Shown here one piece after another: positions 7,855-16,033 of a stretch of 43,639 bases of DNA. Numbering within the stretch: the stretch's first letter is position 1; each line of letters begins with the position of its first letter. This DNA comes from Sphingomonadaceae bacterium (GTDB taxonomy: Bacteria > Pseudomonadota > Alphaproteobacteria > Sphingomonadales > Sphingomonadaceae): the NCBI GenBank assembly GCA_025362895.1, contig JANYFA010000018.1, positions 1 through 43,639 of the forward strand, read 5' to 3'. A program made the position numbers and the translations under genes. The notes beneath the pieces were generated by a model. It saw nothing but the letters and a program-made list of their open reading frames with translations, did no database searches and was not told where the DNA came from.

Positions 7855-8682
7855 ATGACGGGGCAGCAAGCACATCTGATCGTTCTGGGCAACGAGAAGG
7901 GCGGCTCGGGCAAATCGACGACGGCGGTCCACATCGCCGTCGCACTCGCTCACGACGGTGCGCGGGTCGGCGTGATCGATCTCGACCATCGTCAGCGGAC
8001 GGTTGCGCGCTACCTCGAAAACCGGGCGGCGTTCGCGACGCGGCGGAGCCTTGTGCTGGTCCAGCCCGAAGTGGCGGTGATAGCGGACGGCGACGGCGAT
8101 GTTGCGGCCCTGACCGCGCGCCTCGACGATTGGACGGCGCTCGATGTAATCGTCGTCGATACGCCGGGGCGTGATTCGGCGCTCGCCCGCGCGGCACTGG
8201 CGCGAGCCGATACGCTGATCACGCCGATGAACGACAGCTTCGTCGATTTCGATCTGATCGGGCAGGTCGATCCCGAGACATACAAGGTTCGCCGCCCCAG
8301 CTTCTTCGCCGAAATGGTATGGGACGCGCGCAAGGCACGCGGCAAGACCGACGGCGGCACGGTCGACTGGGTCGTGCTGCGAAACCGTCTGTCGAGTCTT
8401 GAAGCGCGCAATATGCGCCGGGTCGGCGATGCCCTCGGCGAGCTGAGCAAGCGGGTCGGCTTTCGCGTCGTCCCCGGCCTGTCGGAGCGCGTCATCTACC
8501 GCGAGCTATTCCCGCGCGGACTGACATTGCTCGACGTCGAGGCGCTAGAGAGCTTCAGCCTGAGCCATGTCGCTGCGCGCGCCGAGTTGCGCGCGATGAT
8601 CACCGCGCTGAACGTGCCGGCGGGAGCGATGACGGGGCAGGCGGCGGCGGGACAGGCGGCGGCGGGACAGGCGGCGGCGTGA
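7855..8682 (+). CDS. mipZ: MipZ, division-plane positioning ATPase (ParA/MinD family)
   Basis: MipZ forms a gradient from the chromosome poles that blocks FtsZ assembly except at mid-cell in alphaproteobacteria lacking MinCD. The 275 residues start MTGQQAHLIVLGNEKGGSGK, with a deviant Walker A (KGGSGKST), then VGVIDLDHRQRT and a Walker B/A' region VIVVDTPGRDS. NDSFVDFDLIGQVD and VWDARKARG are characteristic of MipZ rather than ParA. The ORF track begins 486 bases too early. ATG 7855 has AAGGA upstream and yields the right N-terminus. The C-terminus carries three tandem GQAAA units, probably unstructured. Its end overlaps the J-domain gene. Confidence 0.95.
   Translation: MTGQQAHLIVLGNEKGGSGKSTTAVHIAVALAHDGARVGVIDLDHRQRTVARYLENRAAFATRRSLVLVQPEVAVIADGDGDVAALTARLDDWTALDVIVVDTPGRDSALARAALARADTLITPMNDSFVDFDLIGQVDPETYKVRRPSFFAEMVWDARKARGKTDGGTVDWVVLRNRLSSLEARNMRRVGDALGELSKRVGFRVVPGLSERVIYRELFPRGLTLLDVEALESFSLSHVAARAELRAMITALNVPAGAMTGQAAAGQAAAGQAAA
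8635..8679 (+). repeat. Three tandem 15-bp repeats encoding GQAAA at the mipZ 3' end
   Basis: The units GGGCAGGCGGCGGCG, GGACAGGCGGCGGCG and GGACAGGCGGCGGCG follow each other directly before the stop codon. Units two and three are identical. The repeat number could vary between strains by slippage without changing frame. Confidence 0.9.
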
Positions 8683-9071
8683 TCATCGCCGTCCTTCTCG
8701 TGGTCGGCCTTGGCTGGTGGCTCCACAAGGAGGGCATCTTGATGCCGAGCCTTCGGCGTTTCGGCGTGGTGGGCGGAGCGGGAATCGTGGCAGTACGGCT
8801 CCTCGAAACCGGGCAGGTAATGGCCGCTCTCGCCGTCGCCGGGGGCGGCGTTTATTGGTGGTATGCGTCGGCGCCGCGTGGATCGTCGCCCACCGATGGC
8901 GCAAAGCTCGCCGCAGCGCGGTCCATCCTCGGCGTCGGGCCATCCGCCGATGCCGACACGATCCACGCCGCATGGCGTCGCGTGATCGCACAGGTCCACC
9001 CCGATCGCGGAGGCACTGCCGTCCATGCAGCAGAGGTCACCGCAGCGCGCGATCTGTTGCTACGCGGGTAA
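8679..9071 (+). CDS. Membrane-anchored J-domain (DnaJ-like) protein
   Basis: A 130-residue protein with a hydrophobic N-terminal segment (MIIAVLLVVGLGWWL), a second hydrophobic stretch near residues 28-63 ending VYWWYASAPRG, and a C-terminal J-domain containing AARSILGVGPSADADTIHAAWRR and the HPD motif in QVHPDRGGTA. J-domains stimulate Hsp70 ATPase, so this likely recruits DnaK to the inner membrane. The layout, short TM region then a J-domain at the extreme C-terminus, recalls the TIM14/Pam18-like bacterial proteins. The GTG start at 8679 overlaps the mipZ stop (GTGA), which couples translation to mipZ. Confidence 0.85.
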   Translation: MIIAVLLVVGLGWWLHKEGILMPSLRRFGVVGGAGIVAVRLLETGQVMAALAVAGGGVYWWYASAPRGSSPTDGAKLAAARSILGVGPSADADTIHAAWRRVIAQVHPDRGGTAVHAAEVTAARDLLLRG

Positions 9072-9073
9072 GC

Positions 9074-9087
9074 GCCTGCCGGCAGGC
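9074..9087. terminator. 14-bp perfect palindrome after the J-domain gene
   Basis: GCCTGCCGGCAGGC begins two bases after the J-domain stop codon. As RNA it would form a short GC hairpin. It could end the mipZ transcript or be a protein site; no T-tract follows. Confidence 0.35.
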
Positions 9088-9219
9088 CCAGAGCCGATCG
9101 ACACAAAACCGCTCGAAATCGACCGAACAGTAGCGTTCCCGCAGCAGCGCGGCGCGGATCGTGAATTCTTGCGATGAAAATTCGCGAAAACCACTTGCGG
9201 AACGGCCGCTGCGTGTTTA

Positions 9220-9234
9220 TTGTGCAGTGCAGCA
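9220..9234 (+). promoter_or_regulatory. Candidate PhaR-type site upstream of the phasin
   Basis: TTGTGCAGTGCAGCA, with two TGCAG-like half elements, lies 15 bases before the phasin start. PhaR repressors of alphaproteobacterial phasin genes bind TGC/GCA-rich sequences of this sort (established for Paracoccus; applied here by similarity). An AAGGAAG ribosome-binding site follows. Confidence 0.35.
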
Positions 9235-9249
9235 TAAAGGAAGAATCGC

Positions 9250-10176
9250 ATGGCTGCGACAGGCAACAAGAACAAGTCGGCGACTGCGGCGAAGCGCACG
9301 ACACGTGGCGCTGCACCTGTTATCGTTGCGCCGGTGGCGAAGGTCGCACCGCCCTCATCGCCGGTCGTGGTCGTGCCCGTCGTAACAAAGCCGGTCGCCC
9401 GACCGCGGGTTATAGCGACTCCGGTCGCCGCCCCGCCAGTAGCCGCCCCGCCGGTCGCAGTGCAGCCAGTTGTCATGCCGCAGGTTGTCGTCCCGCCTGT
9501 GGCGTCGCCGTTAGCCGCACCAGCTCAACCTGTTGCTGCGGTAGCATTGCCCGCAACGGCAGCTGCCGCCACGACCCCCACGCTTTCTTCGTCTATTACC
9601 GCCGCCGCCTCGCCCCGCTCCGCCACGCTCGTGCCGGATATCACCCAGAAGGAAACCAAGATGACCGAAGCCTATACCACCGCTGCCGACGCCATGAAGA
9701 ACGGCGCCGAAGCAATGAAGACGTCGATGGCCAGCCACACCGAGAACGCGATGGCGTCCGGCAAGGCGACCATGGAGCAGGTCGCAACCAAGTCGCGCGA
9801 AGCCCTTGAGAGCGGCATGAAGTCGGTCGATGAAATGTCGTCGATGGCCAAGGGCAACGTCGAGGCGATGCTCGCGTCGTCGAAGACCGCCGCCGCCGGG
9901 ATCGAAGCGATCGCCAAGCAGGTTTCGGACTTCAGCCGCAAGTCCTTCGAGGAAGTTACCGCCGCCGCGCGCGCGATGACGACCGTCAAGACACCTAACG
10001 AGCTGATGCAGCTTCAGAACGACTTCGCCAAGACGCAGTTCGACGCTGCGGTTGCCGAAATGTCGAAGCTGTCGGAAGCTGTCGTCAAGCTGATGGGCGA
10101 AGTGTTCGAGCCGATGCAGGCGCGCGCGACGATGGCGACCGATAAGGTCAAGTCGATGATGACGCCCGGCCAGTAA
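9250..10176 (+). CDS. Phasin family protein with Ala/Pro/Val-rich N-terminal extension
   Basis: Phasins coat polyhydroxyalkanoate granules. Residues ~138-308 are a helical, Met/Ala/Ser-rich phasin domain: [20 protein letters not shown] opens it, and [20 protein letters not shown] and [20 protein letters not shown] are typical phasin_2 segments. Residues 1-137 are a low-complexity region with repeated [13 protein letters not shown] motifs preceded by basic residues, also seen in other sphingomonad phasins from memory. ATG 9250 is preceded by AAGGAAG. An internal ATG at 9661, with AAGGAAACCAAG before it, could yield a second product lacking the extension. A strong terminator follows. Confidence 0.88.
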   Translation: MAATGNKNKSATAAKRTTRGAAPVIVAPVAKVAPPSSPVVVVPVVTKPVARPRVIATPVAAPPVAAPPVAVQPVVMPQVVVPPVASPLAAPAQPVAAVALPATAAAATTPTLSSSITAAASPRSATLVPDITQKETKMTEAYTTAADAMKNGAEAMKTSMASHTENAMASGKATMEQVATKSREALESGMKSVDEMSSMAKGNVEAMLASSKTAAAGIEAIAKQVSDFSRKSFEEVTAAARAMTTVKTPNELMQLQNDFAKTQFDAAVAEMSKLSEAVVKLMGEVFEPMQARATMATDKVKSMMTPGQ

Positions 10177-10199
10177 GCCGATCACGGACTGCACGAAGC

Positions 10200-10233
10200 G
10201 CGGGCGGGGGAGCAATCCTCCGCCCGCTGCCGT
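10200..10233 (+). terminator. Strong terminator after the phasin gene
   Basis: GCGGGCGGGGGA-GCAA-TCCTCCGCCCGC gives a 12-bp stem, with one G-U pair, closed by a GNRA tetraloop and followed by TGCCGTTT. This is the best rho-independent-like hairpin in the first third of the window. Confidence 0.8.
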
Positions 10234-10286
10234 TTAATGCCGTGGTGATTGGTGCGCCGGGATCATCTGGTGCGTCATCGCCCCCC

Positions 10287-10316
10287 TTGAACCGGCCTAC
10301 CTCGCGCTCGTATATT
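10287..10316 (+). promoter_or_regulatory. Probable clpS promoter, leaderless arrangement
   Basis: TTGAAC (10287-10292) and TATATT (10311-10316) are 18 bases apart. The -10 box ends six bases before the clpS ATG at 10323, so transcription would begin at or beside the A of ATG. There is no Shine-Dalgarno sequence in those six bases. Confidence 0.5.
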
Positions 10317-10322
10317 ACGCTC

Positions 10323-10667
10323 ATGATCCAACCCCCTCGCGCCGGCCCCGACGACGACGACCGCGAGCGCCGCGGCGGGACGGGCGTTGCGACCAAAACA
10401 CGACCGAAGACTGCGAAGCCGGGGCTTTATAAAGTCTTGCTGCTGAATGACGACTACACGCCGATGGAATTCGTCGTGCTGACGCTCCAACGATTCTTTC
10501 GCATGACGATCGAGCAGGCGACGCAGGTGATGCTGCACGTCCATCAGCGCGGCGTCGGCATCTGCGGCATCTTCACCTATGAAGTCGCCGAAACCAAGGT
10601 CACGCAGGTGATGGACTTCGCCAAGGCGAACCAGCATCCGTTGCAATGCACGCTGGAGAAGGATTGA
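10323..10667 (+). CDS. clpS: ATP-dependent Clp protease adaptor ClpS
   Basis: ClpS binds N-end-rule substrates and delivers them to the ClpAP protease. The 114-residue protein has a flexible, charged N-terminus ([16 protein letters not shown]) and the conserved core [20 protein letters not shown], followed by [23 protein letters not shown], with the substrate-pocket residues of the family. The ORF track starts 81 bases early; ATG 10323 gives the standard N-terminus and a likely leaderless mRNA. The usual partner clpA is not in this window; a perfect hairpin and then an SDR gene come next instead. Confidence 0.96.
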   Translation: MIQPPRAGPDDDDRERRGGTGVATKTRPKTAKPGLYKVLLLNDDYTPMEFVVLTLQRFFRMTIEQATQVMLHVHQRGVGICGIFTYEVAETKVTQVMDFAKANQHPLQCTLEKD

Positions 10668-10700
10668 TCCCGGTGGTGCGAGGCGGATTTGCGTGTCTCC

Positions 10701-10732
10701 TGTCATCCCCGCCGACACGGGGATGACAATTT
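10701..10732 (+). terminator. Perfect 11-bp hairpin after clpS, REP-like
   Basis: TGTCATCCCCG-CCGACA-CGGGGATGACA is a perfect 11-bp inverted repeat followed by ATTT. It can serve as the clpS terminator. The sequence TGTCATCCCCG...CGGGGATGACA also resembles dispersed palindromic repeats I remember from sphingomonad genomes; only one copy was noticed in this window. Confidence 0.7.
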
Positions 10733-10733
10733 A

Positions 10734-11432
10734 GTGAGTGTTTCTCTCCTGACCTCCTTCGCTCCCGACCTTCGAGCCGTCGTTATCGGTGCCGGCGGCG
10801 GCGTCGGCGGGGCGCTCGTCGATTTACTTGCGCCGCGCGGCGACGTCACCGCCCTCGCCCGCGCCGACCTCGATCTGACCGACCCAGCCTCGATCGCCGC
10901 CGCTGCCACACGTATCGACGCGCCGCTCGATCTCGTCATCGTCGCGACTGGGATGCTTCACGACGCGAGCGCTGGCCCGGAGAAAAGCCTGCGCGACCTC
11001 GACTCCGCTCGCCTCATGCGCTCCCTTGCAGTCAACGCGATCGGCCCGGCACTGGTGGCGCAAGCCTTCCTCCCCAAGCTTCGCACCGATCGCAAGACGG
11101 CATTCGTCGCATTATCGGCGCGGGTCGGGTCGATCGGCGACAACCGGCTTGGCGGCTGGTACGGCTACCGCGCCAGCAAGGCGGCGCTCAACCAGTTTCT
11201 CCGCACGGCTGCGATCGAACACGCGCGCCGGGCACCTCTGAGCGTCGTCGCCGCCCTTCACCCAGGAACCGTCGCCACCCGCCTGTCCGCCCCTTTCCAG
11301 CGCGGCGTCGCCGCCGGCAAGCTGTTTACTCCCGCTGACGCTGCGGCGGCCCTGCTCGCGGTGATTGACCGGCTCACCCCTTCCGAAAGCGGGGGTTTCT
11401 ATGCGTGGGACGGCGCGGCGATTCCGTTTTGA
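10734..11432 (+). CDS. SDR family NAD(P)-dependent oxidoreductase (C-factor-like)
   Basis: A short-chain dehydrogenase/reductase of about 232 residues. The nucleotide-binding glycine motif is VVIGAGGGVGGALVDLL at the N-terminus, DLDLTDP marks the adenine pocket, NAIGPALVAQAFLP is the conserved helix, and the active site is YGYRASKAALNQFLR (YxxxK). PGTVATRLSAPFQ and the C-terminal SGGFYAWDGAAIPF match the CsgA/C-factor-like subgroup. The substrate is unknown. The start is most likely GTG 10734, just after the clpS hairpin; the ORF-track start at 10689 would run through that hairpin. The next gene (TolC-like) follows closely. Confidence 0.88.
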   Translation: MSVSLLTSFAPDLRAVVIGAGGGVGGALVDLLAPRGDVTALARADLDLTDPASIAAAATRIDAPLDLVIVATGMLHDASAGPEKSLRDLDSARLMRSLAVNAIGPALVAQAFLPKLRTDRKTAFVALSARVGSIGDNRLGGWYGYRASKAALNQFLRTAAIEHARRAPLSVVAALHPGTVATRLSAPFQRGVAAGKLFTPADAAAALLAVIDRLTPSESGGFYAWDGAAIPF

Positions 11433-11452
11433 GACCTTTTCGTTTCGGTTTA

Positions 11453-12835
11453 ATGCCTTTCTCAATGCGGGCGGGTTTTACGTTATTTATCATTACATTA
11501 ACGATTGCGGCTTCGGTCGCAGCGAGCGAAGATCCGCGTCACCTGTTCCCCGCACCGCCCGCGCCATGTCCTCTGCCGCCATCGACCCCGCTCACGCTCC
11601 CCGATCTTGTCGACCTTGCGTTGTGCGCTAATCCGGCCACGGCGGTCGCATTCGCCGCGAGCCGCGCCGCCGCTGCCAACGTCGGCATCGCGCGGGCGAG
11701 CGAGTTACCCACCCTGTCCGCGACGGTCGGCCCGACGCTCGGTCGAACCGACTATCGCACCAGCCAGCGATTTACGTCGTCGGGCTCGACCGAGCTCGGT
11801 TCGTCGGCAAGCCTCGCGCTCAACTATCTGCTTTTCGACTTCGGCGGTCGCGTCGCGCGGATCGATACGACACTGGCTCAGCAACGCGCAACGCTGTCAC
11901 AGGTCGCCGATACCGCGCAGACCGTCGCACTGACGACGATCACCGCGTACAACAGCCTGTCCGCCAGCCTTGGCGCGGTAACGGCGGCGCGAGCAACGGT
12001 AGCCTTCAACCGTTCGTCGTTCGACCTTGCCGATGCCAAGCGGCGGGCCGGAGTGTCGACCCCCGCCGATGCGCTCCAGGCGCGAACGTCATTGGCGCAG
12101 GCGGAACTAACGCTGGCGCAGGCGCGGGGCAACGCGCGCACGGCAGCGGGACAGCTTGCGGTCGCGATCGGTCAGCCGCCGCCAACGGTGCTCACGCTCG
12201 CCCCGACACCTTCACTCGACACCGCCGATAGCCTGACGCGCGACGTCGGGACGTTGATCGCCGATGCCGAGCGTCTTCGTCCCGATCTCACAACCGCGCG
12301 CGCCAATCGCGACGCCGCTCTCGCCAACGTCCGTGCCACGCGATCGGATACGCGCCCCTCGGTTGGCGTCAGCGTTCAGGACAGCCTCGGCTATGCCAAT
12401 AGCGCAACCGACAGCAACCGCGCGACAGTGGGCCTGACCTTGTCGGTCCCGCTGTTCAACGGCTTCGACCGGACGTACCGCGTCGCCTCGGCGCGCGCCG
12501 AAGCCGATCGCCAGACGGCGTTGCTCGAGCAATCCCGCCAGCAAGCGGGGCTGGACGTTTACACCCAGGCGACCGCACTTCGCACCGCCATTGCCGTGCT
12601 GGCGACGGCGCGCGAGCTGATCAACAGCGCAACGGCAAGCGCCGACATCGCCCAAGGCCGGTTCAAGGCCGGTGTCGGCACCTTCACCGACCTGCTGAAT
12701 GCCCAGTCGGCGCTCGCCAGCGCGCGGCAGCAACTCGTCAGCGCCGACTTCGGAGTTCGGGATGCGCAGGCCCGGCTCGCTCGCGCGGTCGGCCAGATCG
12801 GCGACGCTGTCGATAGCATGAGGGCACGGCGGTGA
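11453..12835 (+). CDS. TolC family outer membrane efflux protein
   Basis: The outer membrane channel of a tripartite exporter. After a signal peptide (MRAGFTLFIITLTIAASVAA) come two repeated OEP domains with long alpha-helical coiled-coil stretches rich in Ala, Gln and Arg. LTLPDLVDLALCANPATAVA is the classic TolC start, NYLLFDFGGRVARIDTTLAQ the conserved first-domain motif, and LSVPLFNGFDRTYRVASARA its second-domain counterpart. RFKAGVGTFTDLLNAQSALA closes the domain. Translation probably starts at ATG 11453 or 11465, since the ORF-track start lies inside the SDR gene. It is followed by an adaptor, ATPase and permease, completing a MacAB-TolC-type system in one operon. Confidence 0.92.
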   Translation: MPFSMRAGFTLFIITLTIAASVAASEDPRHLFPAPPAPCPLPPSTPLTLPDLVDLALCANPATAVAFAASRAAAANVGIARASELPTLSATVGPTLGRTDYRTSQRFTSSGSTELGSSASLALNYLLFDFGGRVARIDTTLAQQRATLSQVADTAQTVALTTITAYNSLSASLGAVTAARATVAFNRSSFDLADAKRRAGVSTPADALQARTSLAQAELTLAQARGNARTAAGQLAVAIGQPPPTVLTLAPTPSLDTADSLTRDVGTLIADAERLRPDLTTARANRDAALANVRATRSDTRPSVGVSVQDSLGYANSATDSNRATVGLTLSVPLFNGFDRTYRVASARAEADRQTALLEQSRQQAGLDVYTQATALRTAIAVLATARELINSATASADIAQGRFKAGVGTFTDLLNAQSALASARQQLVSADFGVRDAQARLARAVGQIGDAVDSMRARR

Positions 12836-12854
12836 CGGCCGAGAGGAAACGACG

Positions 12855-14006
12855 ATGACACGCCGCCGCTGGATCATCCTGCTCGTCCTCGGGCTCCTCG
12901 CCGCCGCGTGGTTCGGCTGGCAGGCGACCCATCGTCCCGACCCGGCTGCCGCGTACACGACACAAGTCATCGGCACCGGCGCATTGCGTGAATCCATCAC
13001 CGCCAACGGCATCATCAACCCCGTCCGCGTCGTCAGCGTCGGCACTCAGGTGTCGGGGACGGTCGCGAAGTTGAACGTCGATTATAACAGCCGGGTGGCG
13101 GTCGGGCAGGTCCTGTGCGAGCTCGACCCCTCGGTCTATGCGGCGCGGCTGGCAGCGAGTGAAGCGACCCTTGCCAACGTCACGTCGTCGTTGGCATTGA
13201 CCCGCGCCAACGCCGCCCGCTCGGCCGAGTTGTTCAAGCAGAATTACATCAGCCGCCAGGATTACGAGACGACGCAGCAAACCGCCGCGAGCGCCACCGC
13301 GCAGGTCGCCGCCGCGCGCGCGCAGATCAAGCAGGATCGCACCAACCTCGGCTATACGATCATTCACTCGCCGGTATCGGGGGTCGTCATCAGCCGCCAG
13401 GTCGATCTTGGCCAGACCGTCGCGGCGTCGTTCAGCACGCCGACGCTGTTCACTATTGCGCGCGACCTGACCGCGATGCAGATCGAAGCGGCGGTCGCCG
13501 AGGCCGACGTCGCCAAGGTCCGCATCGGCCAGACGGTTAGCTTCACGGTCGATGCCTTCACCGGGCGAACATTCACCGGGACGGTCCGTCAGGTCCGGCT
13601 CAACCCGACGACGCAGCAGAACGTCGTTACCTATACGGTCATTGTCGGTGTCGCGAACCCCGACGGCGCCCTGCTGCCGGGCATGACGGCGAACGCATCG
13701 TTCCTCGTTTCCGACCACCAGGATGCCCTTCTCATCCCCAACGCCGCGCTCAGCTACAAGCCAGCCGATTACAAGCCCGCCAAGCGACGCGCCGGCGACA
13801 TGGCGACGCTGACGGTGTTCGTCCTCGTTGGCAGCACGCCGGAGCCGCGCCGCATCCGCATCGGCGCCTCCGACGCCGACAACTCGATCGTTACCGGCGG
13901 CGAGGTTCACGCGGGCGATCACGTCATCACCGCCGAAGCGGGCAAGGACGGCAAGAAGGGCCTCGTCCTCGGTCCGCCAGGGAGCGGTCAGCCGGCAAAA
14001 AAGTGA
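12855..14006 (+). CDS. MacA-like periplasmic adaptor (HlyD/RND membrane fusion family)
   Basis: The 383-residue membrane fusion protein links the inner-membrane ABC pump to the TolC channel. It has an N-terminal membrane anchor (WIILLVLGLLAAAWFGW), a lipoyl-half motif GTQVSGTVAKLNVDYNSRV, a coiled-coil hairpin rich in Ala/Gln near residues 95-160, the second lipoyl half IHSPVSGVVISRQVDLGQTV, and a beta-barrel domain with FTVDAFTGRTFTGTVRQVRL. This order is that of MacA. It starts 19 bases after the TolC gene, with GAGAGGAAACGACG as a good ribosome-binding site, and overlaps the ATPase gene by GTGA. Confidence 0.93.
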   Translation: MTRRRWIILLVLGLLAAAWFGWQATHRPDPAAAYTTQVIGTGALRESITANGIINPVRVVSVGTQVSGTVAKLNVDYNSRVAVGQVLCELDPSVYAARLAASEATLANVTSSLALTRANAARSAELFKQNYISRQDYETTQQTAASATAQVAAARAQIKQDRTNLGYTIIHSPVSGVVISRQVDLGQTVAASFSTPTLFTIARDLTAMQIEAAVAEADVAKVRIGQTVSFTVDAFTGRTFTGTVRQVRLNPTTQQNVVTYTVIVGVANPDGALLPGMTANASFLVSDHQDALLIPNAALSYKPADYKPAKRRAGDMATLTVFVLVGSTPEPRRIRIGASDADNSIVTGGEVHAGDHVITAEAGKDGKKGLVLGPPGSGQPAKK

Positions 14007-14758
14007 CCGGCAACCCGATCCTTGCCCCGATTCCCGCCCCGGTTCTGGCGCTGTCCGATGTGGTCAAGGATTACGTCGGGGAGGCCGGCACCTTCCGTGC
14101 CCTTCACGGCGTGTCGATGACGGTCGCCCACGGCGAGCTGATGGCGATCATGGGGCCGAGCGGATCGGGCAAGTCGACGCTGATGAACATCATCGGGTGC
14201 CTCGATTCGCCGACGACGGGCATCTATCGTTTCGAGGGAACCGACACCGCGAGCTTGTCGGAACGCGCGCTGGCGCGGATGCGGAACAGCGGGATTGGTT
14301 TCATCTTCCAGAGCTTTAACCTGCTGCCGCGCCTGTCGGCGCTGGGCAATGTCGCGCTGCCATTGGTCTATTCGGGTTTGGGCAAGGCCGAGCGCGAGGC
14401 CAAGGCGCAGGCACTGCTCGCCAAGGTCGGGCTTGCCGACAAGCAGCGGTCGCGCCCGGCGCAGCTGTCGGGCGGACAACAGCAGCGCGTGGCCGTTGCC
14501 CGAGCGCTCGCCAACGCGCCGAAGCTCCTCCTCGCCGACGAACCGACCGGCGCGCTCGACACGAAGACCGGGGCCGAGGTGCTCGGACTGTTCAAGTCGC
14601 TCAACCGCGAACAGCGCGTCACCGTGGTCATCGTCACCCATGACCCGGAAGTTGCGCGCGCGACCGACCGCGTCGTCCGAATCCAGGATGGGCGCGTCTT
14701 CTACGACGGCCCACCAACCGAGGCGGCGTTGTACGGGCACGCGGAGGTAGCGGCGTGA
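14003..14758 (+). CDS. MacB-type ABC transporter ATP-binding protein
   Basis: This 251-residue ATPase belongs to the LolD/MacB family that powers extraction or efflux through tripartite pumps. Walker A is GPSGSGKST near residue 52, the Q-loop region IGFIFQSFNLLPRLSALGNV follows, the signature is LSGGQQQRVAVARAL, and Walker B is LLLADEPTGALD with the switch His in VIVTHDPEVAR. In E. coli MacB the ATPase and permease are one chain; here they are separate genes. The start is GTG, overlapping the adaptor stop by four bases; a second GTGA overlap leads into the permease. Confidence 0.95.
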   Translation: MTGNPILAPIPAPVLALSDVVKDYVGEAGTFRALHGVSMTVAHGELMAIMGPSGSGKSTLMNIIGCLDSPTTGIYRFEGTDTASLSERALARMRNSGIGFIFQSFNLLPRLSALGNVALPLVYSGLGKAEREAKAQALLAKVGLADKQRSRPAQLSGGQQQRVAVARALANAPKLLLADEPTGALDTKTGAEVLGLFKSLNREQRVTVVIVTHDPEVARATDRVVRIQDGRVFYDGPPTEAALYGHAEVAA

Positions 14759-15972
14759 TCGACGCGATGCTGGCTGAGGCGTGGTCGGCGCTGATCGCCA
14801 ACCGGTTGCGGTCGGCACTGACGATGTTGGGCATGATCATCGGTGTTGCCGCAGTTATCCTGATGCTCGCGATCGGCGGCGGGGTGCAGAAGCAGGTGTC
14901 GAGCGCAATCTCGGGGCTTGGATCCAACCTGCTGATCATTACGGCGGGGTCGAGCAAGCAGGGCGGTTTCGCTTCCGGGGCCGGAACCGGCGCAACCCTG
15001 CGGCTCGACGACGTCGACGCGATCGCCCATCTCAAAAGCGTCGTCGCCGCCGCGCCGACGACGCAGATACCCGTCCAGGCGGTCGCCGGTGCCGCGAACT
15101 GGGCGACGACGGTGGTCGGGACGACGCCCGCCTACTTCATCGTCAACGACTGGCGCCCCGACACCGGGCGGGCGTTCAGCGAGATGGAGGACCGCGCCGC
15201 CGGGCGTGTCGCGATCCTCGGCCACACGGCGGCCGACAAGTTGTTCGGCGCCAACGACCCGATGGGGGCGAGCGTCCGTGTCAAGGGAACGAGCTTCACC
15301 GTTATCGGCATCATGGCGACGCGCGGACAGGGTTTCGGCGGCGTCGACCGCGACGATGTCATTATCGTGCCGTTGACGACGGCGCTGCGCCAACTCCAGG
15401 GTAACGCCTTCCGGCGCTCGATCCGGTCGATCTCGGTCGGGATCGACGACGCCGACAACCTCGCCCCCGCCAGCGAGCGGATCGCCGCCGTCCTGCGCCG
15501 CGTCCATCACCTCGAGCCCGGTGCGCCTGACGATTTTACGGTCAATAATCTCACCGCCGTGACCGACACCTTGTCATCGACGACAGCGGCGATCTCGCTG
15601 CTCCTTGCGGCAATCGGGTCGATCAGCCTGATCGTCGGCGGAATCGGGATCATGAACATCATGCTCGTCAGCGTGACCGAACGGACGCGCGAGATCGGCA
15701 TCCGCATGGCGATCGGCGCGAGCCGCGCGGCAGTTCGCCTCCAATTTCTGCTTGAGGCGTTGATGCTGTCGCTTCTCGGCTGCGGCATCGGCGTGGGGCT
15801 CGGCACGGGACTCGCGACCGCCGCATCGGGAGCGATCGGCTTCGACACGAGCGTGACCGTCAGCGCCGTGGTGACCGCGTTCGCGGTATCGGCATCCATC
15901 GGCATCTTTTTCGGCTGGTATCCCGCCACCCGCGCGGCGAAGCTCAGCCCGATCGAGGCGCTCCGATCCTAG
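14755..15972 (+). CDS. MacB-type ABC transporter permease
   Basis: A 405-residue permease with one N-terminal transmembrane helix (LRSALTMLGMIIGVAAVILML), a periplasmic MacB_PCD domain (about residues 50-250) and a C-terminal FtsX domain with three helices. The signature TERTREIGIRMAIGASRAAV is typical. The C-terminal GWYPATRAAKLSPIEALRS is the canonical ending. Together with the three preceding genes it forms a tripartite exporter; the exported compound (a macrolide, peptide, lipopeptide or siderophore) cannot be told from sequence. The start GTG overlaps the ATPase stop. Confidence 0.95.
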   Translation: MIDAMLAEAWSALIANRLRSALTMLGMIIGVAAVILMLAIGGGVQKQVSSAISGLGSNLLIITAGSSKQGGFASGAGTGATLRLDDVDAIAHLKSVVAAAPTTQIPVQAVAGAANWATTVVGTTPAYFIVNDWRPDTGRAFSEMEDRAAGRVAILGHTAADKLFGANDPMGASVRVKGTSFTVIGIMATRGQGFGGVDRDDVIIVPLTTALRQLQGNAFRRSIRSISVGIDDADNLAPASERIAAVLRRVHHLEPGAPDDFTVNNLTAVTDTLSSTTAAISLLLAAIGSISLIVGGIGIMNIMLVSVTERTREIGIRMAIGASRAAVRLQFLLEALMLSLLGCGIGVGLGTGLATAASGAIGFDTSVTVSAVVTAFAVSASIGIFFGWYPATRAAKLSPIEALRS

Positions 15973-16004
15973 TCGGTAAAGCACCGCGCTGTACTACGCC
16001 CCGC

Positions 16005-16033
16005 TTGACGCTGCCCATCGTTTCAACAATCAT
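16005..16033 (+). promoter_or_regulatory. Probable ars operon promoter
   Basis: TTGACG (16005-16010) and AATCAT (16028-16033) are 17 bases apart. The -10 box lies within the inverted repeat described next and ends six bases before the arsR ATG, implying a leaderless transcript repressed by direct occlusion. Confidence 0.5.

Noticed and set aside
6887-7858. 323-aa plus-strand ORF opposite panC
   Set aside because: Shadow of panC; extremely Arg-rich and runs into mipZ's start region.
8635-8679. Short tandem repeat as a CRISPR or mobile element remnant
   Set aside because: Three 15-bp units without spacers, in frame within mipZ; a coding repeat only.
12738-13922. 394-aa minus-strand ORF across the MacA-like gene
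   Set aside because: High-GC antisense shadow; the plus-strand adaptor is complete with lipoyl and barrel motifs.
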